Assembly (NCBI RefSeq): GCF_014279755.1
Contig: NZ_CP047951.1
Span: 1,426,001 to 1,490,000, forward strand
Length of the DNA: 64,000 nucleotides
Direction: 5' to 3'
Source: Synechococcus sp. PROS-U-1
Lineage (GTDB): Bacteria; Cyanobacteriota; Cyanobacteriia; PCC-6307; Cyanobiaceae
Shown here: one piece after another, positions 34,544 to 43,029 of the stretch
Layout of the letters: the number at the start of each line of letters is the position of its first letter
Numbering within the stretch: position 1 is the stretch's first letter
Translations under genes and position numbers: made by a program
Notes under the pieces: model-generated
What the model saw: the letters and a program-made list of their open reading frames with translations, nothing else
Databases searched by the model: none
What the model was told of the DNA's origin: nothing

Positions 34544-35425
34544 ATGCTGGAGATCAAACCGTTCACGCCATCTGACCTCGACATCGTCACAGGTCTGGCC
34601 CGCGAACAGGATTTCGCCCCCGGAGTGGGCGATATCGAAATTTATGCCAACACCGATCGCCAGGGGATCTGGTTGGCATGGCACCACAACAAGCCTGTGG
34701 GCTGTATTGCCGCGGTGACCTACAACCCCGGCTACGCCTTCATCGGCCTGTTTGTCGTGAAGCCAGAGCATCGCGGCCAGGGAATCGGCCGTCGTCTGTG
34801 GCAACACGCCTTGAAGACCCTGAACAGCGTGGAGTGCATCGGCCTGGAAGCCGCAGTTCAAATGGTGGGCTTCTACGAAAAAGCCGGTTTTCAAAAGGAC
34901 TGCGTCACCACTCGCCGACAGATGTTGTGCCGGAGCGACCAATCGCAACACCCGAAAACAAAACTGCTCAACCGCAGCGACATCAACGTCGTCTCATTGC
35001 GCGACATCTCGCTGGAGGCGATTCAGCGTTACGACGAACGCCATGAAATAAGCCCGCGGCCCCACTTCCTTGAACTCTGGCTGCGCCACAGGGCTGGAGA
35101 TGTCTTTGTGGCCATGGATGCCAAGGGGGAATGCCATGGCTATGTGCGCATTCGCCCCTGCCTGCTCCCGATTGGCGACGGTTGGCGGGTGGGTCCCTGG
35201 CTGGCGGAAGATGCTGGCATGGCCTCGCTGTTGCTCAACAACGCCATGGACCGTCACAAGGGAGTTGTTCTGATCGACACCCCGGGGCACAACCCCTCCG
35301 CCAAGACGATCACGATGGCGAAGGGCTTCAAACCCATGGGCTCAACGGTGCGGATGTACAAAGGCGTGATGCCCAAAGGCCACGATCGCAACGTTTATGG
35401 CCTGGCCTGCCTCGAGTTGGGTTGA
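34544..35425 (+). CDS. Two-domain GNAT N-acetyltransferase
   Basis: 293 residues. The first domain has YAFIGLFVVKPEHRGQGIGRRLWQHAL, the acetyl-CoA pyrophosphate loop (Q/RxxGxG/A), and VGFYEKAGFQK. The second half (SLRDISLEAIQRYDERHEISPRPHFLELW..., ending in a VRMYKG motif) matches the Acetyltransf_18/DUF1248 domain that follows GNAT in YitH-like enzymes. Substrate unknown. Cytosolic. Confidence 0.88.
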   Translation: MLEIKPFTPSDLDIVTGLAREQDFAPGVGDIEIYANTDRQGIWLAWHHNKPVGCIAAVTYNPGYAFIGLFVVKPEHRGQGIGRRLWQHALKTLNSVECIGLEAAVQMVGFYEKAGFQKDCVTTRRQMLCRSDQSQHPKTKLLNRSDINVVSLRDISLEAIQRYDERHEISPRPHFLELWLRHRAGDVFVAMDAKGECHGYVRIRPCLLPIGDGWRVGPWLAEDAGMASLLLNNAMDRHKGVVLIDTPGHNPSAKTITMAKGFKPMGSTVRMYKGVMPKGHDRNVYGLACLELG

Positions 35426-35454
35426 TCTACCCGAGAAGACCTGAACGACAAGGA

Positions 35455-35622
35455 TCACTCCACGAGGAATTCACTGCGCAAGGCCCGCGCATCCTGTATC
35501 CGTTGCCCCATAGCGAGCTCACGCAGACGTGTGTTCAACCAGGCGCGCAGTCGGGTGGATGACACCGACTTGTTCAGCAGACCGTCCGAGAACTCAGGCG
35601 TGCCAAAGGGGATGGTCATCAA
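35455..35622 (-). CDS. Small hypothetical protein, start uncertain
   Basis: 55 residues from TTG 35622 (ATG 35619 next). TIPFGTPEFSDGLLNKSVSSTRLRAWLNTRLRELAMGQRI reads as a genuine small protein. The frame stays open upstream for another ~17 codons with a CRGC pair and only ends at a TGA at 35674, so the native start may be lost. It is convergent with the GNAT gene. Confidence 0.5.
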   Translation of the reverse strand: MMTIPFGTPEFSDGLLNKSVSSTRLRAWLNTRLRELAMGQRIQDARALRSEFLVE

Positions 35623-35739
35623 CCACGAACGGTGGTTCAGGTTAATCAGATCGCAGCCACGGCATTTCCACTGTCAGCCAATTCACCCCATCAAGGCAAT
35701 GCGTGTTCGTGCTGATTGCAAGGGCACGACCCACCCCCA

Positions 35740-36140
35740 AGAATGTGTCCATCGAGATCGGAGGGGTCCATGCGCGACGACGGTCCAACCGAGCAGACGT
35801 CAGAAGCAAGCTGACTTTCAGGCCCCTGCTCCAACAGTTTTCACACCTCTTGTCGGGTTAGCCCTTCGACAGACCTGTGCGAAAGGCCAGGCCGATCGGC
35901 ATTCCATCTGCACCGTGCCAGGTGCCCTAAGGATCCCCATTGCCCGACCCCTTGGAACATGGCCCCAGGCGCCACGAGCCAGACGCTTCGACCTTCCTTC
36001 AGCCCACGATCTGATGGATGACGTCATGCACAAACGAGCGATCTAGGCCGCCTGTTCATCGGAACGGGACGGTCGCTCCAACCCTGAACAACACCGTTCA
36101 GACGAAGCCCTCCGATCCCCTCCGTCAAAGGGATCGGGGG
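35740..36140 (+). repeat. Duplicated intergenic unit, copy A
   Basis: This unit is a diverged copy of 43030-43515. Shared blocks in the same order are: GCTGATTGC, TGTGT[CT]CATCGAGATCGGAGG, a 14-codon ORF (35770-35814), GGCCCCTGCTCCAAC, GCACCGTG..AGGTGCC, AGCCAGACGCTTCGACC, and ATGCACAAACGAGCG, then a terminal GC-rich hairpin (CCGATCCC/GGGATCGG at 36112-36137 with TTTCTG). It is too short on open frames for a normal protein gene. It may be a structured RNA with a leader peptide. Confidence 0.65.
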
Positions 36141-36166
36141 GTTTCTGCTGGGGAGGCTTGTGTGAA

Positions 36167-36586
36167 TCAGGCGTTCGGCTTTCGATCTGCCTGTCGCAGT
36201 TGCTCCCGCAGGATGATCGGATCATCACAGTGGGATCGCCGATACAACGCCTTGATTTTTCGCGATTCCTCATCCAGCAACTCCAATTCGACCGCATCGG
36301 CCATCCCGACCGTGAAATCTTCGATCTGGCGGTCTTCAAACTGATTTTCCAGAGCCATTAACTCCTTCAAGGAATCGCTCATGTAGAGACAACTGGACGC
36401 CATCAATTTGAGATTGTCCTGGATCTTGATATCCGCCTTCTCCCTCATGTCCCTTGCCTTTTCAAGGGTGGCAATAAGGTCGCCGCTGGCGGACTCTTCG
36501 ATCGTTGCGGCGAAGACCGATGGAGTTATTGCACAACCCAGCACCAGCACCAGCAGCAACGCCAGAACGGATTGCAGAACCTTCAT
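36167..36586 (-). CDS. Secreted helical protein
   Basis: 139 residues from ATG 36586 (MKVLQSVLALLLVLVLGC). The signal peptide cleaves near FAA. The mature part is charged and helical (ATLEKARDMREKADIKIQDNLKLM) with two Cys. No family recognised. Probably periplasmic. Confidence 0.65.
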   Translation of the reverse strand: MKVLQSVLALLLVLVLGCAITPSVFAATIEESASGDLIATLEKARDMREKADIKIQDNLKLMASSCLYMSDSLKELMALENQFEDRQIEDFTVGMADAVELELLDEESRKIKALYRRSHCDDPIILREQLRQADRKPNA

Positions 36587-36699
36587 CCGAGCTTCAACAG
36601 ACACATCACGTTAAGGGGGCTCTCCGTTGGAACAAGTGTTGACATCGCGGTTCAACGGAAGACATCGCCTGCGATGAGACCAGTCCACAACACAAGACC

Positions 36700-36876
36700 A
36701 TGGCAACTACAACTGCCAAAACCCAACTGCTCGACCTGCTCACCGAACCCCTCAAGGGTTGCAAAGGTCTCCACGTCGACCAACAGCATCCGATGCGACG
36801 CGTGATGCGCATGCCCGATAGGAAGGTGCGGGATCACCTTGATCAACTCAAGGCAAGTCATTGCTCGAGAACATGA
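36700..36876 (+). CDS. Small EPLxGCKGL-family protein, copy 1
   Basis: 58 residues from ATG 36700. The core EPLKGCKGLHVDQQHPMRR is matched by the gene at 45538-45672 (EPLRGCKGLNVYRHSLMKR) and by following M[RS]MPD..VR..L..L, so the two define a small paralogous family. Function unknown. Confidence 0.6.
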   Translation: MATTTAKTQLLDLLTEPLKGCKGLHVDQQHPMRRVMRMPDRKVRDHLDQLKASHCSRT

Positions 36877-37007
36877 GGCGCCCCGGAACAACGAACGCAA
36901 TCCCTAAAAAAGACTGAGAGATGCAAAGAAAAGCGAACCCGTATCAAATGTCTCAGTCAAGTCCAGCCCCGTTTCCGTAGGACGATGTCGCCTTCAAGCG
37001 TCAACCT

Positions 37008-37190
37008 ATGGCTGAGTCCCTGCATCTGCCGTACTCCGTTCAGGGCAGCGGAACCGTCGAATCCATAGGGCATCATTTCTATCGGGTCTGCGGCCCAGCC
37101 GGATGCACCGTCGTGATGGGCCTCAGCAATGCCCTGTACCTGAGCCGAAACATTCCTGAGGCGAACCAACACAACCGCTCGCGCCGATAA
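37008..37190 (+). CDS. 60-residue hypothetical protein
   Basis: ATG 37008. Beta-type sequence with two nearby Cys (YRVCGPAGCTVVMG) and a basic end. The minus strand carries an overlapping frame of 85 codons; the plus frame looks better. Function unknown. Confidence 0.45.
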   Translation: MAESLHLPYSVQGSGTVESIGHHFYRVCGPAGCTVVMGLSNALYLSRNIPEANQHNRSRR

Positions 37191-37330
37191 GGCAGGCGCA
37201 GCCACCGCTGGCAAGGCCAGTGCATGTCAGTTCAAGAGGTGAGCAGAGCACTGGAAAGTCGCCTTGCTCACACCAGCACCAACGGTATAAATCGCAGGGT
37301 GCAGACAAACATTCGCTGCAGCAATCCCCA

Positions 37331-37471
37331 TCACCCGACGGTCTGCACCAGCTCTTGGCGCAAGGCGTAAATAACACTCACCATTCCCTGGTTGTGGTGC
37401 ACCACAACATTCACAAACAGGCTTTTCATTGCCTGCTGAGCGACAGCTTCAAGAACGAGCAAACGCTGCAT
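37331..37471 (-). CDS. 46-residue hypothetical protein
   Basis: ATG 37471 (MQRLLVLEAVAQQAMKSLF). Helical and hydrophobic with a His pair (VVVHHNQG). The open frame extends upstream through the hairpin cluster, which is non-coding in character. Weak support. Confidence 0.35.
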   Translation of the reverse strand: MQRLLVLEAVAQQAMKSLFVNVVVHHNQGMVSVIYALRQELVQTVG

Positions 37472-37514
37472 GTAGCGCCAGTGAGCGTTATGTTGGAAAA
37501 CCCCATCACCCGGC

Positions 37515-37616
37515 CCGCCCCAAAAGCGGTTTTTTTTGTGACTACCCCCAGATACAGCGTTCTGGGGCAAAGACGGAGCGCGGTCACAAAAAAGGGAGGG
37601 TTCCCTAGTCCCTCCC
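37515..37616. terminator. Cluster of three hairpins
   Basis: A perfect 11-bp inverted repeat, TTTTTTGTGAC (37532-37542) with GTCACAAAAAA (37583-37593), encloses CCCCAGA/TCTGGGG (37546-37567). Directly next to it GGGAGGG (37594-37600) pairs with CCCTCCC (37610-37616), giving a minus-strand terminator with six T. A weaker CCGC/GCGG plus T8 lies at 37515-37537 for the plus strand. Confidence 0.7.
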
Positions 37617-37779
37617 CTTGTCTGACGCATATTCCCCCTGTTCTGAGCTAGGGGTCACCCTCTCATTGTGTATCGATAAGAACCAAACGGCATCGGTGAT
37701 TCCACCTAGGGGCAGACAAGCAGACCTAGGGCACCGATCGAAACAGCGCACGGTTGATGAACCAATAGACCAAGTCGAC

Positions 37780-37956
37780 TCAAGGATCCAAAACACTGGC
37801 ATCAAGTTGGCAATCGGGATTGAGCTTGATCAACATCCAGAGCAACATGGCCGAACAATCACGGTCGCTGACGCCGTAGTCGTATTTCCAATCAGTCACC
37901 ATAGAAGTGAGCTCATCTTGAGCCTGGCTGACAAATTCATCGCTCCATTCCTGCAC
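37780..37956 (-). CDS. 58-residue hypothetical protein
   Basis: GTG 37956 with GGGGGG just upstream. The sequence MQEWSDEFVSQAQDELTS...WKYDYGVSDRDCSAMLLWML has clear amphipathic spacing. Not in routine ORF lists. It lies 36 bases after the next gene's stop in the same direction. Confidence 0.55.
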   Translation of the reverse strand: MQEWSDEFVSQAQDELTSMVTDWKYDYGVSDRDCSAMLLWMLIKLNPDCQLDASVLDP

Positions 37957-37992
37957 GAATCACCCCCCAGAAACCCAGCCCAGACGTTGACC

Positions 37993-38262
37993 TCACTCCT
38001 CTTCGAAATCCTCTTCTCTGACGTAAAAAGGTTCATCCACACCGGGTTCATCATTTTCCAGAACGAGAACTTTTAAGGAGTCATCACTTTCAAAAACAAA
38101 AAGACCATCTTCGTCGGGATGCACCCCCTTCATTTCGGGATGCTGATTGACGAGGCGCTTCAGACGCCGGTTCTCCTTCCAGAAGTTGAAGCCCTTTTCA
38201 AACAGGTAAACAATCAGTGCCAAGTTCACCAGCGCAAGGGCAAGGAACTCCAAGGCCTGCAT
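37993..38262 (-). CDS. Single-span membrane protein with acidic tail
   Basis: 89 residues from ATG 38262. One hydrophobic N-terminal helix (LEFLALALVNLALIVYLFEKG), a basic linker (KENRRLKRLVNQHP), then an acidic soluble end (SDDSLKVLVLENDEPGVDEPF). Divergent from the zinc-regulated cobW-like operon. Function unknown. Confidence 0.65.
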   Translation of the reverse strand: MQALEFLALALVNLALIVYLFEKGFNFWKENRRLKRLVNQHPEMKGVHPDEDGLFVFESDDSLKVLVLENDEPGVDEPFYVREEDFEEE

Positions 38263-38391
38263 AGGTCAAAACCGAGTTCTGATGACCTTAGCGAGAGATG
38301 CAAGCAGGGCCAATAGCAATGGATACCAACCTCCTCGCCATTTCCGCGCCATGGAACCGAAGCGCGACAAGGCCGCGACAACTGAGCATAA

Positions 38392-38406
38392 TGAGAATGA
38401 TTCTCG
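38392..38406 (+). promoter_or_regulatory. Zur-type box of the cobW-like operon
   Basis: TGAGAATGATTCTCG, a 7-1-7 palindrome, lies 17 bases before the preferred cobW-like start. The same 15 bases recur exactly at 47245-47259, and a near copy precedes bmtA. Fur and Zur boxes share this architecture; the target genes favour Zur. Confidence 0.72.
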
Positions 38407-38423
38407 AGCTTGTGGAGGCTGCG

Positions 38424-39209
38424 ATGGGTCATGTGGTCCTGATTTCAGGCCCCCCCGGGTGCGGAAAAACATCCTGGGCACTCCAAACGCTCCAGGACCA
38501 CGTCGGCCCCTGCGCTTACCTGCGACTGGAGGAAGAACAGGAAGCGGGGCTCGAGCAGGGCGAAGACAGCGGGATCGACCTGAGCTGGCTCAAAGACCAG
38601 ATCCCCAGGCTGGAAGAGGTGACGCCATCCAACGCAGCAGCGCTGAAGCACAGGAACGATGCACTCACCTTGATCGAAGTTCAGAGGTTCCACACGCCCA
38701 GCCATGGAGGAATCAATGGCTACGGGATCAACGTCCGCTCGAAGCTGGACGCATTGGAACTTCAACCTGACCAAGTCATGCACTTTGGGCGAGACCCAGA
38801 GTTGCCTTCGAATGACACCTTGGAGTTCAGCAAGCTGGAGGCCTGGCATGCATCCCTCTCAGGTTGTGTCTGGGACCCAGACAGCCTCAGCAGCTTCTGG
38901 TTTGAACTCGTCAATGGCGCCTATGGCGATGTGTACCGCGCCAAAGGGCTGATCAATCTCCCCGATGGGCGTTCATTTTTCTGCAATTGGATGGTGAGTC
39001 AGCAGGGATCTCAGTTTCTGCCACTGGACACCACAGCTCCACCCCAGGGACGCCCCAGTCGCACCTCAGAACTCGTTGTACAAGGCAAGGCACTCAACCC
39101 AGAAGGGATCCAAACAACCATCAACGACTGCCTGCTTGCAGATGACGTGCTCGCCATGCAGCAACAACAGCTCCGGCAACAACAACCAACACCTTTATCT
39201 GAAGGCTGA
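38424..39209 (+). CDS. CobW-like GTPase (COG0523-related)
   Basis: 261 residues from ATG 38424, which has GGAGG five bases upstream. A longer frame from 38298 would place the regulatory box inside the coding region, so the later start is preferred. GPPGCGKTS is a Walker A. GDVYRAKGLINLPDGRSFF is the CobW C-terminal signature. The CxCC zinc motif typical of COG0523 chaperones is absent and the GTPase domain is shortened. Such proteins deliver metals to client enzymes under scarcity. It is followed in 5 bases by a metallophosphoesterase, so the two form an operon. Confidence 0.8.
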   Translation: MGHVVLISGPPGCGKTSWALQTLQDHVGPCAYLRLEEEQEAGLEQGEDSGIDLSWLKDQIPRLEEVTPSNAAALKHRNDALTLIEVQRFHTPSHGGINGYGINVRSKLDALELQPDQVMHFGRDPELPSNDTLEFSKLEAWHASLSGCVWDPDSLSSFWFELVNGAYGDVYRAKGLINLPDGRSFFCNWMVSQQGSQFLPLDTTAPPQGRPSRTSELVVQGKALNPEGIQTTINDCLLADDVLAMQQQQLRQQQPTPLSEG

Positions 39210-39214
39210 TCGAC

Positions 39215-40030
39215 ATGAAGCATGCCGTTATCTCCTGTTTGCACGCCAACCTGGCAGCGGTTGAAGCCGTTCTCGACGACATTGATCGTCAAGGCATCAA
39301 AACCATCACCTGTCTTGGCGACCTTGTTGGTTACGGACCTCAGCCCAATGAGGTGGTGGAGCTGGTGCGTCAGCGCGAAATTCCTACCTGCCAGGGGTGC
39401 TGGGATGAAGACATTATTGACGGATTGAACGCCTGTGAATGCAGTTATCCCTCCCAGCTAGCGGAACGGCGAGGCCATCGTGCCCACCACTGGACAGCCG
39501 CAACACTCACTGAGGAGAACAAAGCCTTTCTGGCGCAACTTCCCATGACATTGCGCCGAGACAAGCTGCTGTTTGTTCATGGCAGTCCGAACAGTCAACA
39601 CGAATACCTGTTGCCTGACATGAATGCATTTGCGGCCCTTGAGCGAGTGGAAACAGCTGGAGCGGAAACCTTGTTCTGCGGTCATACGCATCAGCCGTAT
39701 GTGCGTGAACTACGTGAGGGCTCCATTCGCATGAAGGTGCAACAACGCGATCAGGGCACACCGACGGAACATGAGCTGGACCTGCCGATGCGAAGGATCG
39801 TCAATGCAGGTTCAGTAGGAGAACCTCGTCACGGGAGCACAAAGGCGACCTACGTGGTTCATGACGACAGCGATGGAGACGTGAGCATTCGAGAGGTCGA
39901 CTACGACGTCGCCAAAACCTGTCAGACCATCGTGGATGTGGGTTTACCAGAGGTGTTTGCCTGGAGGCTCAGCCACGGCTTCGAATATGCCGAACGGGCT
40001 GAAGATGCCAGCCACGTGTGTGAGCGCTGA
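39215..40030 (+). CDS. Calcineurin-like metallophosphoesterase, Cys-substituted ligands
   Basis: 271 residues. Fold motifs are present in order: SCLHAN (usually SDIHGN), GDLVGYGP, QGCWDEDI (usually GNHD), VHGSP and FCGHTHQPY. The first Asp ligand is Cys, and the Asn and His of GNHD are Cys and Trp, while GD and the later His set are kept. The enzyme is likely to hydrolyse phosphoesters or phosphoproteins if still active, but its metal site is remodelled. Second gene of the Zur-boxed operon. The paralog is 47403-48113. Confidence 0.85.
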   Translation: MKHAVISCLHANLAAVEAVLDDIDRQGIKTITCLGDLVGYGPQPNEVVELVRQREIPTCQGCWDEDIIDGLNACECSYPSQLAERRGHRAHHWTAATLTEENKAFLAQLPMTLRRDKLLFVHGSPNSQHEYLLPDMNAFAALERVETAGAETLFCGHTHQPYVRELREGSIRMKVQQRDQGTPTEHELDLPMRRIVNAGSVGEPRHGSTKATYVVHDDSDGDVSIREVDYDVAKTCQTIVDVGLPEVFAWRLSHGFEYAERAEDASHVCER

Positions 40031-40408
40031 ACAACCAAGCCAAATCACAAGCAATCCATGGCTTCTCAGTCACACCTACGGCGCAGCACCAGCAACAGCG
40101 ATCTGCGCAGAACCAGGGAGCAAGACCAGAAGGGTCGATCGCGGACAGCTCCTCAGGGGTGGGTCCACTTGAGCCATGAGCTGCTGCCTACAGGTTCTTG
40201 CTGTTGGGTAAGGCCTGGGCGAGATCTGTCATCCGGCTTCGGCTTGAGCATCATGTTCCGCTCATCGCAACCATGCGGCAAATGAGCGTGAACTTGCATC
40301 GTTCCGGAAGGATCAGGCCATCGTTAATCAGTCTTTTCTATAGTTATAAAACCGTCTCAATTCATTAAAAGCACTTGCAAGTATCCTGATGAGAATCAAA
40401 AGGAAAAG
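40031..40408 (+). other. Intergenic stretch, no supported gene
   Basis: A basic 75-codon frame at 40058 and a 33-codon minus frame near 40160-40258 are open, but neither has a good ribosome binding site or family signal. The last 80 bases are AT-rich and probably carry the promoter for the next gene. Confidence 0.4.
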
Positions 40409-40663
40409 TTGAACCCCGGAACAATCCGTCGATTAATCCTCACGCTAGCCACTGGATATTTAACGATATTCGGAGTCAGGCAAATTCCTTATGAGTTCGA
40501 GAATGAATGGCTCGTCATCATCCCAGCTTTGGTGCTGGTCTATGCCCTAACGGTGTGGGTCGAGGGCTTGATCTTCAAAGAAGATGCACCTGCTGTAGAA
40601 GCAAAGAAGAAGCCCAAAGCAAAGCTGCCAAACAAATCAACACAAGGCTTTGGAGCCGAGTGA
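40409..40663 (+). CDS. Two-span membrane protein, GFG C-terminus (copy 2)
   Basis: 84 residues from TTG 40409, preceded by AAAAGGAAAAG. Two hydrophobic segments with an acidic turn (LATGYLTIFGVRQ / WLVIIPALVLVYALTV), then a Lys-rich tail ending GFGAE. Same layout as 7044-7301. Function unknown. Confidence 0.65.
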   Translation: MNPGTIRRLILTLATGYLTIFGVRQIPYEFENEWLVIIPALVLVYALTVWVEGLIFKEDAPAVEAKKKPKAKLPNKSTQGFGAE

Positions 40664-40712
40664 CATTGAAGGTCTGCTCAATTTTTTAAGATCTCCAAGG
40701 CAATCCGTATGT

Positions 40713-40856
40713 TCAAGCAAGGCCACCAATCAAGTTCGGTTCTTGATCACAGAGAGAATTGATCATCGAAATGGTGTCGTTCAGCAGCCAACCCTTGTGC
40801 TGTTCACTTGGGCCTGAATGTTCATGATCATCGTCGAAAGGCTCATTGGCTGCCAA
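40713..40856 (-). CDS. 47-residue hypothetical protein
   Basis: TTG 40856. The sequence (NEPFDDDHEHSGPSEQHKGWLLNDTISMINSLCDQE) is acidic and His-containing. The start is poorly supported because AAGGGA lies only one base away. The frame is open far upstream without coding character. Confidence 0.35.
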   Translation of the reverse strand: MAANEPFDDDHEHSGPSEQHKGWLLNDTISMINSLCDQEPNLIGGLA

Positions 40857-41204
40857 TCCCTTGTGGAGAACGCAGCGACCTGATCGACGATCCCAGCCAC
40901 CTCCAGCAGGGAACAACGGCCTCCTGCTCAACGCCGTCAGGGGGAAGCGTGAAGGCGTCAGCGTCTTGTTGCTGAGGCTTCAGACAGCTTTGTCCGTTTT
41001 GGTTCAATCGACCACAGCTGTGGGTTTTGCCATGGACAAGGCTCCTGAGCCGGGCCCACCCCCTGTGTTGCAAAGTGCTGACGTAAGTAATTTTGCTCCC
41101 TGGACGCAGGCTGCTGGGTGTCTAGGTTTCGTCAGTCTCTATTCCGTAGGCCCCCTCTCGAACGCAAAAGGCCCTGTGTCTGTCGCAGTCGGGAACGCCA
41201 ATTG

Positions 41205-41351
41205 ATGACTGACCTCACCCTCAGGATGTCTCACGCACTGCGCGAAGCGCAGCTGCTGCGTTTGGAAGCCTCCTTGGCCTCCAAGGCAACCGGTAAGCCT
41301 CAGGCCAAAACGGAAGCTTCCAAAGACAAGAACGTGAACGGACGCGACTGA
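41205..41351 (+). CDS. 48-residue helical basic protein
   Basis: ATG 41205 (MTDLTLRMSHALREAQLLRLEASLASK). One long amphipathic helix and a Lys-rich tail (KDKNVNGRD). No family known. A 15-bp hairpin follows 40 bases after the stop. Confidence 0.55.
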   Translation: MTDLTLRMSHALREAQLLRLEASLASKATGKPQAKTEASKDKNVNGRD

Positions 41352-41391
41352 TCGCAACAGTCCGAACGCATCTCTTGATCAGATCGCCATA

Positions 41392-41427
41392 TTGAGAAGC
41401 ATCCGGTACCTGCCGGATGCTTCTCAA
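41392..41427 (+). terminator. 15-bp perfect hairpin
   Basis: TTGAGAAGCATCCGG (41392-41406) pairs fully with CCGGATGCTTCTCAA (41413-41427) across a six-base loop. No T tract. The right arm contains an in-frame ATG of the following small gene, so it may act as a translational hairpin rather than a terminator. Confidence 0.65.
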
Positions 41428-41437
41428 TAGTTGTGCT

Positions 41438-41551
41438 GTGGAGCCACTGCTCTCGATCGTCTTGGGTGTCGTGCTGGCGTGGGGGATCACGCGGGTGATC
41501 ATCGGGCTGAGCGACCGTGCCCGCCGTCGCAGTCGTTCTGGAGACGATTGA
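41438..41551 (+). CDS. 37-residue single-span membrane protein
   Basis: GTG 41438; the ATG at 41417 in the same frame lies inside the hairpin stem. EPLLSIVLGVVLAWGITRVIIGLSD is one membrane helix, then an Arg-rich tail (RARRRSRSGDD). Not in routine ORF lists. Confidence 0.5.
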   Translation: MEPLLSIVLGVVLAWGITRVIIGLSDRARRRSRSGDD

Positions 41552-42169
41552 GGTTCAGCCCCGGCGCGGCTGGCTCCTGACACAACATGGCTGCCGTTCA
41601 TTTGGTCAACGCCATCGCCTCATCTGAACGGCACCGCACCACGGGCCGGGCTGAAGGTGGCTGTGGACGTTTCAGTCGCATGGGACCTCCATCCAATGGT
41701 CAACTACAGCCATTGGGCGCCGAAGCGAAAGCTGACTCCTCTTCTGAACGGGGGGAGTCAGATTGGCGTTTCACACCGGTGGAGAGCACAACCTTCCGCG
41801 CAGGCATGCCGTCGCCACAATCGGTCGATTGGCCTCAGCAATCGGACCAATAAAAAAGGCAAGGTCCCACCCCTGCCTCTCCTTATTCACGACGATCAGG
41901 CAGACCTGTGAGCCGCCTCGCTTCAGTGTGTAGTCATTGGCTACAGAGGATCATCAGTAATTCCACCTACCCAGGGACAAGCCCCAATCCACAGAGGGAC
42001 CAGCAGCCCACTTGAGGCAAGACAGGCCAGGTGGCCAGATGAAGTGTGGGATAACCAGCTCTGCAGCCTGTGGATGTAAAGCAGCTGTTGAGGCAAAGCT
42101 CTCCGTTGATTCGCGGAGCAACGACCAAAGTGTGTGTCTTGTTAGGTACCGAACTGATTGGGTCTCGTT
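41552..42169 (+). other. Intergenic stretch with terminator and repeated unit
   Basis: No supported protein gene, although two plus-strand frames are open near 41590-41910. On the minus strand a terminator is seen at 41852-41877: GGCAGGGG, TGGGA, CCTTGCC and six T. The sequence on its 5' side resembles 37618-37740 (shared TAGGTGGAAT[CT]AC[CT]GATG block). Confidence 0.5.
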
Positions 42170-42673
42170 TCAGCCACGCACAATCCGGCCGCCAAGACAT
42201 CGGTCAGAGATGGTCCAGAAACCTGCTGCTGCTTTCAGGAGGTCAATGTTCCCCCTGAAGTGATCAGGTGCATAAGGGTTGTTCCAATACCAGAGGTCAG
42301 ACGCAAGTCCCACGAAAAGAACCCTGTTCGTTTCTGATGGACGTGGAATGCGTCGGTGAGGGTTCCAATGCTGATCGCCCTTGAAGAGCACGGAGGTTCC
42401 GTCACTGTTGTCGTGCTGGTCATTGAACGACCACCAGACACTCCCGTAGCCATTGGATTGACCCGTCAGGAATGTTCCCAGCGTTTCCCTGCCCTGAACC
42501 AACTCGCCCTTGAGGGAAAGAGCAGTTCGTTCAGTCAGCAAAATCTTGATCGAAGGCACCTCTTCACTGGTGAGTTCGCAAACCAGGGGGAGCGGCACTG
42601 CACGTGCGGGTAGCGCAGCCACCAGCAAGAGGAGCAATGGCCTTACCAGCGCCCTCATCGACGCCATTCTCAT
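42170..42673 (-). CDS. Secreted hypothetical protein
   Basis: 167 residues; ATG 42673, with alternative ATGs at codons 3 and 6. Signal peptide (RPLLLLLVAALPARA). The mature part is Trp/Asn-rich and ends with a Cys (SDRCLGGRIVRG). Its ATG overlaps the stop of the gene at 42670, so the two are coupled. Function unknown; periplasmic or outer-membrane associated. Confidence 0.65.
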   Translation of the reverse strand: MRMASMRALVRPLLLLLVAALPARAVPLPLVCELTSEEVPSIKILLTERTALSLKGELVQGRETLGTFLTGQSNGYGSVWWSFNDQHDNSDGTSVLFKGDQHWNPHRRIPRPSETNRVLFVGLASDLWYWNNPYAPDHFRGNIDLLKAAAGFWTISDRCLGGRIVRG

Positions 42674-42855
42674 GGATCCACCTCAGTCAGAACGGCTCCC
42701 TCCTCGTTCAGCACTCTGGTTTTCCTTCCGATCATCCTGGCAATCCGCTTTGCTGATTCAGAGGCAACCGCCAGCGACGCTTCAGTCGTGTGAAGGTGCC
42801 ATTCCATGAAAGGGTTCAGTTCTTCGACTCGGAACTGCCCACCTGCCACACCCAT
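42670..42855 (-). CDS. 61-residue hypothetical protein
   Basis: ATG 42855 has GAGGGCG seven bases upstream and overlaps the stop of a short preceding frame (TGATG). Its own stop overlaps the next ATG. EWHLHTTEASLAVASESAKRIARMIGRK is helical. Function unknown. Confidence 0.55.
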   Translation of the reverse strand: MGVAGGQFRVEELNPFMEWHLHTTEASLAVASESAKRIARMIGRKTRVLNEEGAVLTEVDP

Positions 42856-43029
42856 CAGTCGCCCTCAAAGACTTTGGTGACTCGCTCTTGGAGTGTCATG
42901 ACCTCGACGCCAGGCGCAGATGCATGGCCCATGGGTGAGTGTCTCGCTTCGTCAGAACAGACCAGAGACTTGGCACGGCACGCCGTTCCCACGATCGGTC
43001 GGTCGGCCCCAAAAGGCAATGAGCACGAC

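Noticed and set aside
35531-36046. 171-codon frame through repeat unit A
   Set aside because: The homologous unit B does not preserve this frame, so coding is not conserved.
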